Assembly: GCA_002698995.1 (NCBI GenBank)
Contig: PAAX01000010.1
Span: forward strand, 124,001 to 188,000
Length of the DNA stretch: 64,000 nucleotides
Source of the DNA: Ignavibacteriota bacterium
GTDB taxonomy: Bacteria > Bacteroidota > Ignavibacteria > Ignavibacteriales > Melioribacteraceae
Direction: 5' to 3'
The notes beneath the pieces were generated by a model that ran no database searches, was not told the origin of the DNA, and saw nothing but the letters and a program-made list of their open reading frames with translations. Each line of letters opens with the position of its first letter. Within the stretch, counting starts at the first letter, position 1. The position numbers and the translations under genes were made by a program. Positions 48,074 through 56,125 of the stretch are shown here, piece by piece.

Positions 48074-51000
48074 ATGGCTTTAACCTGCGAAAAATGTAAT
48101 GCACAAAATAGAGATATTGCAAAATATTGTAAGAAGTGCGGCACGGAAATTTTAAACGAAAATACTATTGGACTGGATGAATTAGTTGGATTGGGTCAGA
48201 TAAAAGATGAAATTAGAAATCTTGTTAATATTACAAAAGCCTTAAAAAACCGAAACGGCGGTGCACAGAAAATTAATATGCACTCAATTATAATCGGTGA
48301 TTCCGGTACCGGAAAAAGTACAATTGCAAATGTTTTGCAAAATTTATTTTATCAAAACGGGTTAATAACAAAGAAGCACGCTGAAATTGTTGATGCAGTT
48401 GACTACCGCGATTATACTGAAAAATTTCAAGAGAATATTCAAAAAGCTAAAGGTGGAATTCTATTTATTGATAATGCCCAGAAATTAGTACCGGGCGGGT
48501 TTGCTTCCGATATTCATCAATTGGATAAACTATTCTCCGAAATGGATAAGTTTGGTTTTGATCCTATTGTTATTCTTGCCGGATTACCGGAAGGATTTGA
48601 AGACTTTCTCGAAAAAAATCCATCTATTAAAAATCGTTTTGAATTTCACTTTAAGCTGCCTGAGTATTCGGTTAATGAATTAAATGAAATTTGTGTAAGA
48701 AAACTTGCTTCTTATAATCTATCATTAAATGAAGACTCTGCAAAAAGATTGAAATCATTATTCAAGCAGGCTTTTAAAAGTAAGAGTTCGGCTTTTGGAA
48801 ACGGGCATTTTGCTGTTAATGTTGCTGAAGATATTTTCAAAGTATATTTATCCAGAATTGCAAAGGGAGATCCTGATAATAACATTATTAAACCGGAAGA
48901 TATTAAAGGTGATATTCCGGAAGAAAAATCTTTAGATGATATAATGCATGAGTTAGATGATTTTATCGGAATGGAAAATATTAAGACTGCAGTGCGTGAA
49001 ATTGCAAAACAGATTCAAGCACAAAAGCAACGAACGGAAAGAGGAATTTGCAATGATGAAAAGCTGGGTCTTCATATAATTCTTACCGGAAATCCCGGTA
49101 CCGGAAAAACTACAATTGCAAGAAAACTTGGTGAAATATTAGCATCTATAGATTATCTGGAAAGCGGTCATGTAATAGAGGTTGATAGAAGTTCACTTGT
49201 CAGCCAATATAAAGGTGAAACTCCCAAAGTAGTTAAAGAACAATGTGATGGTGCAATGGGTGGAATTCTTTTTGTTGATGAAGCTTATACTCTTTCCGGT
49301 ACCAGCGATATTGGAGAAAAAGATGCATACGGAACAGAAGCAATTGAAACTCTGATGAAACGAATGGAAGATGATAGAGGTAAATTTGTTGTAATTGCAG
49401 CAGGTTATAAAAATTTGATGGATAAATTTTTAGATGTAAATCCGGGTATGAAAAGCCGGTTTAATAAGTATTTACATATTGAAGATTATAATCCCGTTGA
49501 GCTTTTTGAAATCTATAAAATGTTTATTAAAAAGAAAAAGTATCATTTGAGCGAAGCGGCAGAATTAAAAGTAAAAAAACTTATAGAAACCATTTACGAA
49601 AGCAGAGATAAAAATTTTGGTAATGGAAGAGAAATGAGGAAAATATTTGAGGAAACTTTGAACAAGTTTTCTCAAAGAATTAGTACAATTCCAATTTCGG
49701 AACAAACTGATGAAACTCTTATCACAATAACAGCTGAAGATATACCTTACGAAGAACCAAAAGAAAATGCCGTTGAAGAAGTTCTTGCTGAATTAAATGA
49801 ACTAACAGGATTAAAAGGAGTTAAGGATGAAATTACAAATCTTACAAACTACTTAAATCTTGAGAAGAAAAGAGCTGAACAGGGCGGAACCAAAACTCCC
49901 CTAAATATTCATTTTGTTTTTACCGGAAATCCAGGTACAGGCAAAACTACTGTAGCCAGAATATTGGGAAACGTATTCAAATCACTTGGATTATTATCCC
50001 AAGGACATGTTGTTGAAGTTGACAGATCAAAACTAGTTGCAAATTTTATTGGGCAAACCGGACCGAAAACCGATCAGATTATCAACAGTGCTTTAGGAGG
50101 AATTCTTTTTATTGATGAAGCTTATACCCTTATGCCTAAAGGATCAGACGGGGATTTCGGCAAAGAAGCAATAGAAGTGTTGCTTAAAAGAATGGAAGAT
50201 GACAGAGGAAGATTTATTGTTGTTGCAGCAGGTTACATTCAAGAGATGGATCAATTTCTCGGTGCTAATCCTGGATTAAAATCCCGCTTTACAAAGTATA
50301 TAAATTTTGAAGATTATAAAGCAGATGAACTGCAGGATATTTTCTTAAGACTTCTCAAAAAGAAAGGAATGAATTTATCCGAAGAGGCAAATGCTAAATT
50401 GAATAATTACTTTAAATCAATTTATAACAGTAAAGACAAAACATTCGGTAATGCAAGAGAAGTTAGAAATATTTTCGAAAAAACTCTGCAAAGACAAAGT
50501 GCAAGGCTTGCTGAACTGATTAAAAATAACGAACAGGTTGACAGCCAATTAAATTTAATAACATATGAAGATATTATTGGTGAAAAAGAAGAAACAAGAA
50601 CAATTGATGAAATATTGAGCAGTTTAGATTCTTTTGTTGGAATGAGCAAAGTGAAAGAATCAATAAAAGAAATAGCACAGCAGATTCAGATACAACAGGA
50701 AAGGTTGAACAGAGGTTTAGCTGGAGTTGAAAAACCTGGAGTTAACATTATTCTGACAGGAAATCCTGGAACCGGAAAAACTACTGTAACAAGAAAACTT
50801 GGGGAAATATTTAAGGCAATTGGTTTTCTTCCAAGAAATACTGTTGTTGAAGTTGACAGATCAAAGTTAGTTGCGCAGTATGTTGGCCAAACTCCACATT
50901 TGGTTAATGAGAATTGCGATAAAGCAATGGGTGGAATTCTTTTTGTTGATGAAGCTTATACTCTTACCGGAAACAGTGATATTGGTGAAAAAGATAATTA

Positions 51001-52252
51001 CGGAACAGAAGCAATTGAAACATTGATGAAAAGAATGGAAGATGATAGAGGCAAATTTGTTGTTATTGCAGCAGGTTATAAATCTGAAATGGAGAAATTT
51101 CTTGAAGCTAATCCGGGAATGAAAAGTCGTTTCGATAAATCAATTCATATTGACGATTATAAACCTGAAGAGCTATTCGAAATATTTAAAATGTTCGCTA
51201 AAAAAAGTAACTATACTCTTTCAAACAGTGCAGAAATTAAGGCTCAAAAGGCTATTTCAACAATTTATGAAAAAAGAGATAAGAATTTTGCAAATGCACG
51301 TGAGATGAGAAAACTTTTTGATGAAACTATAATGAAAGTCTCTGATAGATTAATGAGACTGCCGGAATCGGAAAAAACCAACGAGGCTTATTCAACTATT
51401 CTGCCGGAAGATATTCCTATTGAAGTACAAAAGGATTTATCAATTGAAGATGCTTTAGGCGGATTAAAAAATTTAATAGGAATGGATTCTATTAAGGATG
51501 AAGTAAGAAATCTTGCTAAATATTTAAGAGTAGAAAAGAAGCGAATTGAACTTGGTGGTGAAAAAACAGCACTGAATATTCACTTTGTATTTACAGGAAA
51601 TCCCGGAACAGGAAAAACAACGGTAGCAAGAATTATTGCAGAAGTATTTAAATCACTTGGACTTTTATCTCAAGGTCAATTAATTGAGGTCGATCGTACA
51701 AAGCTTGTTGGCTCTTACATTGGACAAACAGCACCAAAGACTGAGCAGGTTATAAATAAAGCCATGGGAGGAGTTTTATTTATTGATGAAGCATATACCT
51801 TATCTCCGCAGACACAAAGTGATTTTGGACCGGAGGCTATTAATACTTTGTTAAAACGGATGGAAGATGATAGAGGAAAGTTCTTAGTGATTGTCGCCGG
51901 TTATACAAATGAAATGGCTGAATTCTTAGAGACCAATCCAGGCTTGGCTTCCCGCTTTACAAAGAAAATTCATTTTGATGATTATCAACCTAATGAAATG
52001 ATGCAGATTATGAAATTGTTTGTAGCTAAGAAAGGAATGATTTTAGATTCTGAAGCAGAGCAATATTTAATAAATCATTTTACAGAATTATATAATAACA
52101 GAGATAAAAACTTTGGTAATGCCAGAACAGTTAGAAATATTTTTGAAAATACAATTCAAAAACAGAGCGGAAGGATTTCTGATATTTTAGATTCTCCCGA
52201 TTTTTCAGATGATCAAATAAATGTTATAAAACTTGAGGATGTAATACAATGA
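48074..52252 (+). CDS. Single-chain AAA+ ATPase with five CbxX/EccA-type modules and N-terminal zinc ribbon
   Basis: The 1392-residue protein starts with a zinc ribbon (Cys5, Cys8, Cys19, Cys22), then five tandem AAA+ modules of the CbxX/CfqX (SpoVK, EccA) family. Walker A motifs begin near residues 75, 339, 618, 896 and 1175, a ~278-residue period after the first. Modules 2-5 have TGNPGTGKT and complete (F/I)DEAYTL Walker B motifs, plus conserved PGMKSRF/PGLKSRF arginines. Module 1 has GDSGTGKST but FIDNAQ, losing the Walker B glutamate, so it may bind but not hydrolyse ATP. Modules 2 and 4 resemble each other, as do 3 and 5, implying duplication of a pair. The start is 16 nt after the kinase gene. 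Confidence 0.95.
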   Translation: MALTCEKCNAQNRDIAKYCKKCGTEILNENTIGLDELVGLGQIKDEIRNLVNITKALKNRNGGAQKINMHSIIIGDSGTGKSTIANVLQNLFYQNGLITKKHAEIVDAVDYRDYTEKFQENIQKAKGGILFIDNAQKLVPGGFASDIHQLDKLFSEMDKFGFDPIVILAGLPEGFEDFLEKNPSIKNRFEFHFKLPEYSVNELNEICVRKLASYNLSLNEDSAKRLKSLFKQAFKSKSSAFGNGHFAVNVAEDIFKVYLSRIAKGDPDNNIIKPEDIKGDIPEEKSLDDIMHELDDFIGMENIKTAVREIAKQIQAQKQRTERGICNDEKLGLHIILTGNPGTGKTTIARKLGEILASIDYLESGHVIEVDRSSLVSQYKGETPKVVKEQCDGAMGGILFVDEAYTLSGTSDIGEKDAYGTEAIETLMKRMEDDRGKFVVIAAGYKNLMDKFLDVNPGMKSRFNKYLHIEDYNPVELFEIYKMFIKKKKYHLSEAAELKVKKLIETIYESRDKNFGNGREMRKIFEETLNKFSQRISTIPISEQTDETLITITAEDIPYEEPKENAVEEVLAELNELTGLKGVKDEITNLTNYLNLEKKRAEQGGTKTPLNIHFVFTGNPGTGKTTVARILGNVFKSLGLLSQGHVVEVDRSKLVANFIGQTGPKTDQIINSALGGILFIDEAYTLMPKGSDGDFGKEAIEVLLKRMEDDRGRFIVVAAGYIQEMDQFLGANPGLKSRFTKYINFEDYKADELQDIFLRLLKKKGMNLSEEANAKLNNYFKSIYNSKDKTFGNAREVRNIFEKTLQRQSARLAELIKNNEQVDSQLNLITYEDIIGEKEETRTIDEILSSLDSFVGMSKVKESIKEIAQQIQIQQERLNRGLAGVEKPGVNIILTGNPGTGKTTVTRKLGEIFKAIGFLPRNTVVEVDRSKLVAQYVGQTPHLVNENCDKAMGGILFVDEAYTLTGNSDIGEKDNYGTEAIETLMKRMEDDRGKFVVIAAGYKSEMEKFLEANPGMKSRFDKSIHIDDYKPEELFEIFKMFAKKSNYTLSNSAEIKAQKAISTIYEKRDKNFANAREMRKLFDETIMKVSDRLMRLPESEKTNEAYSTILPEDIPIEVQKDLSIEDALGGLKNLIGMDSIKDEVRNLAKYLRVEKKRIELGGEKTALNIHFVFTGNPGTGKTTVARIIAEVFKSLGLLSQGQLIEVDRTKLVGSYIGQTAPKTEQVINKAMGGVLFIDEAYTLSPQTQSDFGPEAINTLLKRMEDDRGKFLVIVAGYTNEMAEFLETNPGLASRFTKKIHFDDYQPNEMMQIMKLFVAKKGMILDSEAEQYLINHFTELYNNRDKNFGNARTVRNIFENTIQKQSGRISDILDSPDFSDDQINVIKLEDVIQ

Positions 52253-52878
52253 TTTGCGGAACTTGTAAAAACGAAATAGATCATGATTCTTTTTACTGCG
52301 ATCAATGCGGCGTTGAAATATTAATCTGCCCCAAATGCGGTAAAACCGGGAAAGGTAAAATTTGTACTGCCGATGGAACAAAACTTATTCTGGCAAAGGA
52401 TAAGGAAAATGGAAAATCTGAAACACCCCAGCCTGTTAAACCGGCATTTGTGAATGAGAATACCGTTCAATCTCCCGAGGAGAGAATTGAAGCACCTATC
52501 AATACTCAACCTTCAATTTCAACACAAACTTCTGGAGATCAAATTTCATTTATAAATAATGCAATAAATATTAAATTTAATGCTAAGCACGGAGATATTA
52601 TTGGGAGGAAAAAAGGTCCTTTTGCAGATATATTTGGTTCATATAAACAAATTTCCGGTGCACATGCTCAAATAACTTTTGAGCAGAACAAAGGATGGTT
52701 TATTACCGATTTGGATTCATCCAACGGAACAAAATATAACAACGCACAACTTCAGCCGAATATTCCGCAATTACTGCAAAATAAGACTTATATTCTTTTA
52801 GCAAATATTGAATTTTTGGTGCAATTTAATTCTCCGATTCAAAGTGATGACGACGGAGAAAAAACTATTAGAGTATGA
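52249..52878 (+). CDS. Zinc-ribbon/FHA-domain protein with C-terminal KTIR motif
   Basis: The 209-residue protein has N-terminal zinc knuckles (CGTCKNE, FYCDQCG, CPKCGKTGKGKIC) and a flexible Pro/Glu/Gln-rich linker (about 55-95). An FHA domain follows, with phosphothreonine-binding signatures IIGRKKG, QISGAHAQITF and DLDSSNGTKYN. It ends DDDGEKTIRV, the same motif repeated at the kinase N-terminus, with Thr206 as the candidate phospho-site. FHA domains read pThr, so it could bind the kinase tail, or its own tail once phosphorylated. The start overlaps the AAA gene by 4 nt (ATGA). Confidence 0.92.
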   Translation: MICGTCKNEIDHDSFYCDQCGVEILICPKCGKTGKGKICTADGTKLILAKDKENGKSETPQPVKPAFVNENTVQSPEERIEAPINTQPSISTQTSGDQISFINNAINIKFNAKHGDIIGRKKGPFADIFGSYKQISGAHAQITFEQNKGWFITDLDSSNGTKYNNAQLQPNIPQLLQNKTYILLANIEFLVQFNSPIQSDDDGEKTIRV

Positions 52879-52885
52879 GAATAAT

Positions 52886-53632
52886 ATGAAATTAATTATA
52901 AATGCTGCTTCAGATAAAGGTTTAGTTAGACAAAGAAACGAGGATATGATTCTAGTTGGAAGCAGTCTTGTTCGTGATTCACAGTTTTCTACTGTTCAAA
53001 ATATTGATGATGAAAATACAATTTTCCTTTTTGCAGTTGCTGATGGTATGGGAGGACATAACGCCGGAGATTTTGCAAGTGAATATGTCGTTAATTCTAT
53101 TGCTAAAATTATTTCCAATATGCCTGTAAATCTTTCTGAAGATGATTTAACTAATTTTTTAGAATTAAGTTTTTCTGATATTCACAATGAATTAAATAAT
53201 AAGGGTAAACTTGAAAAAGAAAGAGCCGGTATGGGTTCAACGTTTAACGGATTACTCTTTTATAATCAGAAAATCTTGAATATTAATATTGGAGACAGCC
53301 GTTTTTTCAGATTTCGTGATGGAATCTTAAAGCAAATGTCAAAGGATCATTCCTTAGCGGAAGTTACCGGTTTAAATAGAAATGAATCTCATATTTTACT
53401 AAATTCTGTAGGTGGCGGAGAATCTATTTTTGTGGAAATTAAAAATGTAACCGACTTAATATTAGAGAATGATATTCTGCTTTTATGCAGTGATGGTTTA
53501 TCCGATATGATTTCTAATGATGAGATTGAAAATGTTCTTACTAAAAGTGCTACAACTTCAGCCTTAATTGAAGCGTCAAAAGCAAATGGCGGGCACGATA
53601 ATATTTCTGTTGTTCTTTGTATGGTTAGGTAA
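52886..53632 (+). CDS. PP2C-type Ser/Thr protein phosphatase
   Basis: About 248 residues from ATG 52886, the start that aligns with the family; a longer in-frame start inside the FHA gene is unlikely. PPM/PP2C motifs run in order: VRQRNEDMI, VADGMGGHNAGDFAS, AGMGSTFNGLLF, NIGDSRFFRFRDG, KDHSLAEVTG, LLCSDGLSDMI and GGHDNISVVL. Metal-binding aspartates are all present, so it should be active. It lies 7 nt after the FHA gene and is the natural opposing enzyme to the kinase of the same operon. Confidence 0.95.
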   Translation: MKLIINAASDKGLVRQRNEDMILVGSSLVRDSQFSTVQNIDDENTIFLFAVADGMGGHNAGDFASEYVVNSIAKIISNMPVNLSEDDLTNFLELSFSDIHNELNNKGKLEKERAGMGSTFNGLLFYNQKILNINIGDSRFFRFRDGILKQMSKDHSLAEVTGLNRNESHILLNSVGGGESIFVEIKNVTDLILENDILLLCSDGLSDMISNDEIENVLTKSATTSALIEASKANGGHDNISVVLCMVR

Positions 53633-53682
53633 GTTTTATTTTATAAATAAATACATTCAACCCAAGTACAACGGAGGCAGCT

Positions 53683-54132
53683 ATGAAGATTACTCATTCT
53701 TTTGATTCTCCTCGAAACATATTTGAAAAACTAATCCGAGATTCCGAAGCTTTAGATATTCGGGTTAACGGCGACAACATGATGAATTTTGTATGTACTT
53801 CATTTCATATGCTTGAATGGCTTAAAAAATCTCCAATAACAGATACCGAACAAGGAAAAAGATTGCTTAAAAAAGCTCAAAAAGAAGATTGGATGAGAAC
53901 TTGCAAAGATATTCTTAATGCTAAAATAAACTTTTCAATCGAAATTGAGGATTCAACTTTGGAAGAAGGTGAAGTACCGGATTTCACCAAAAGACCAAAA
54001 ATTCAAGATGTTGTTCATTATAAAAACGGAAGAAAGAATTTCAAATTTATTGTTGGAACCAATGAGTATAATCCATACGATTTTAAAAACGAAATTGTAG
54101 ATTTTTATTCATTCTATTTTCAAACTAAATAA
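53683..54132 (+). CDS. Hypothetical protein downstream of the phosphatase
   Basis: The 149-residue soluble protein has GGAGG upstream of its ATG. No domain is recognised. The N-terminal half is helical (FEKLIRDSEALDIR, SFHMLEWLKKSPI, LLKKAQKEDWMRTCKDIL) and the C-terminal half is beta-rich with DVVHYKNGRKNFKFIVG. The 50-nt gap after the PP2C gene and same strand allow co-transcription, but membership in the kinase system is unproven. Confidence 0.65.
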   Translation: MKITHSFDSPRNIFEKLIRDSEALDIRVNGDNMMNFVCTSFHMLEWLKKSPITDTEQGKRLLKKAQKEDWMRTCKDILNAKINFSIEIEDSTLEEGEVPDFTKRPKIQDVVHYKNGRKNFKFIVGTNEYNPYDFKNEIVDFYSFYFQTK

Positions 54133-54198
54133 AAGCAGAACTTGATAATTTTACAGCTATTTCTCGACAAATAACTCTGAAATTCCATAAGTTTATTT

Positions 54199-54648
54199 AT
54201 GGGAAAATTTTCGATTAATATTGATAATATTAATTCTCCAAAAAGAAAAAAATATTGGATTGTAAATAGTGTGCTTGGTCTGGTTTGGACAGCAAACGGA
54301 ATAACAAATTTGATCAGAAACTCCGAACCAGATTTTTTTTCATACTTCTATTTAATTGTCGGACCACTTTTAATCATCACTTCTATAAATCAACGAAATG
54401 TTGAAAAATCTTATCATATCTCTTACGATGATGATTTTGTAAAAGCTAGAACTTCATTCTTCAAAAAAGTAGAAATTCAATGGAAAGATATAAAGAAAAT
54501 TGTTATCAAAAATTTGGTGATAGAAATTATTACATCAAATAAAAAGGAAGAAATAAAATTAGATTTACTACCATATATCTATGTCAAAGAAGTAAAATCA
54601 AAATTTATTGAAGCGGCTAAACTTAAAAATGTTGAAATAAATGAATAG
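54199..54648 (+). CDS. Small membrane protein with two helices and PH-like C-terminus
   Basis: The 149-residue protein has two membrane helices (about 19-37 and 49-65; SVLGLVWTANGITNLI and YFYLIVGPLLIIT). An ~80-residue beta-rich cytoplasmic domain follows (YHISYDDDFVKARTSFFKKV, IQWKDIKKIVIKNLVIEI) that resembles a bacterial PH-like domain. The function is unknown. It ends 8 nt before the MmgE/PrpD gene and may share its transcript. Confidence 0.6.
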   Translation: MGKFSINIDNINSPKRKKYWIVNSVLGLVWTANGITNLIRNSEPDFFSYFYLIVGPLLIITSINQRNVEKSYHISYDDDFVKARTSFFKKVEIQWKDIKKIVIKNLVIEIITSNKKEEIKLDLLPYIYVKEVKSKFIEAAKLKNVEINE

Positions 54649-54656
54649 GAATTAAT

Positions 54657-56090
54657 ATGGAAAAATCAATAGCACGTCAAATAGCAGAATTTGCAGTTAA
54701 TCTTAAATACGAAGATTTACCTAAAGAAGTTGTTTATGAAGTTAAAAGATATTTATATGATTCTATTGGTTGTGCTTACGGCAGTTTTAAAACCAAAGAT
54801 GTAAATATTATAAGAGATATTTACCTTGAGATGGGAGGTAAAGAAGAAGCATCATTAATTGGTTTTCCCGATAAAATGCCTGCTGTAAATGCAACTCTAA
54901 TAAATTCTTTAATGATTAGAGCTCTCGACTTTAATGATATATACTGGAAAGAAGATCCTTCTCATCCATCTGATATAATTCCCGCAGCATTATCTGCCGC
55001 TGAGCTTGTTAATGCTTCAATGGAAGATGTAATTACAGCAATTGTTCTTGCCTATGAATTTGAGCAAAGATTATGCTTATTTGGTAAACCCGGAATAAGA
55101 GAAAGAAAATGGCATCATGCAACTTTAACTCAGTTTGTCTCCCCTATTGTTGCTGGTAAAGTACTCGGTTTAACAGTTGATCAAATGGTTAATGCAATTG
55201 GAATTAACGGCTCTCATAATCACACAATCGGCTGTCCAACTGCAGGAAAATTAACAATGATGAAAAATACTGTCGATCCGATGGCTGTTCAAAGCGGAGT
55301 ATTTGCTGCATTAATGGCAAAGAGAGGTTATTCCGGAACAGAAAAAGTATTTGAAGGAAAAGAAGGTTTTATGGATGCATTTATTGGATGGAATGCAAAA
55401 GAGGAAAAAGCTAATCCTACCGAAATGAAAGGACGTGATGGAGTTTCTTCTTGGTCGTGGGATGTTGATGCACTTGTTAAAGGTTTAGGGGAATCTTATA
55501 AAATATTAGATTGTGGAATGAAAGCATTCCCAACTGAAGCTTTAACTCATACTCATATTTCATGCGTTTTAAATGCAATGACAAAAAATAATTTGAGTTA
55601 CACAGATATCGAAGAAGTTAAGGTGACTGCATTCGCTCAAGCTTATGATATTTTATTCGATCCGGCAAAATACCGCCCAGAATCAAGAGAAACTGCAGAT
55701 CATTCACTCCCCTATTGTTTAGCTGCTGCAATTGTTGATAAGAAAATAACTACTCATTCATTTGATGAAGAAAAATTAAACGACCCACGAATTTTTGAAG
55801 TAATTGATAAAATTAAAGGGGAACCTTCAATTGAATTCGAGAAAATGTTTCCTGCTAAACAGCCTTCAAAAGTTGTTGTAAAAACTAAAGATGGAAAAGA
55901 ATATTCGGAATATATGGAATATCCTAAAGGTGATCCAAGAGAGCCAATGACTATGCATGATTTGGATAATAAGTTTGAAGGTTTGTCATCGGACTTATTA
56001 AGTAAAGAAAGACAAGCAGAAGTTAAGGAGACAATATTCAATTGCGAAAAATATTCAGCAAAAGAGTTTATGCAGAAGTTAGTCGTTTAG
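54657..56090 (+). CDS. MmgE/PrpD family dehydratase-like enzyme
   Basis: The 477-residue cytoplasmic protein covers the full family length. It has LYDSIGCAYGSF, MIRALDFNDIYWKEDPSHPSD (the conserved Asp/His region), HHATLTQFVSPIVAG, GINGSHNHTIGC and CGMKAFPTEALTH. The family includes 2-methylcitrate dehydratase (PrpD), MmgE and cis-aconitate decarboxylase. Next to CitD-CitE and CitF genes and near aconitase, a citrate or methylcitrate dehydratase role is likely. No prpB or prpC is visible. Which substrate it uses cannot be read from sequence. Confidence 0.88.
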   Translation: MEKSIARQIAEFAVNLKYEDLPKEVVYEVKRYLYDSIGCAYGSFKTKDVNIIRDIYLEMGGKEEASLIGFPDKMPAVNATLINSLMIRALDFNDIYWKEDPSHPSDIIPAALSAAELVNASMEDVITAIVLAYEFEQRLCLFGKPGIRERKWHHATLTQFVSPIVAGKVLGLTVDQMVNAIGINGSHNHTIGCPTAGKLTMMKNTVDPMAVQSGVFAALMAKRGYSGTEKVFEGKEGFMDAFIGWNAKEEKANPTEMKGRDGVSSWSWDVDALVKGLGESYKILDCGMKAFPTEALTHTHISCVLNAMTKNNLSYTDIEEVKVTAFAQAYDILFDPAKYRPESRETADHSLPYCLAAAIVDKKITTHSFDEEKLNDPRIFEVIDKIKGEPSIEFEKMFPAKQPSKVVVKTKDGKEYSEYMEYPKGDPREPMTMHDLDNKFEGLSSDLLSKERQAEVKETIFNCEKYSAKEFMQKLVV

Positions 56091-56125
56091 AAGTAACTTG
56101 AAAACGAAATTTTATTGAGGATAAA

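Noticed and set aside
48074-52252. EccA-like AAA domains as part of a type VII secretion locus
   Set aside because: No FtsK/EccC ATPase, WXG100 substrate or EccB/D-like membrane gene is nearby, and the organism type does not fit.
48290-52252. Repeated AAA modules as an assembly artefact
   Set aside because: Modules differ at many codons, keep one frame over 4.2 kb, and the first module differs clearly in its Walker B site.
42208-53632. Kinase, FHA and PP2C genes as the regulatory part of a type VI secretion system
   Set aside because: None of the structural tss genes (sheath, Hcp, VgrG, TssM) is present in the window.
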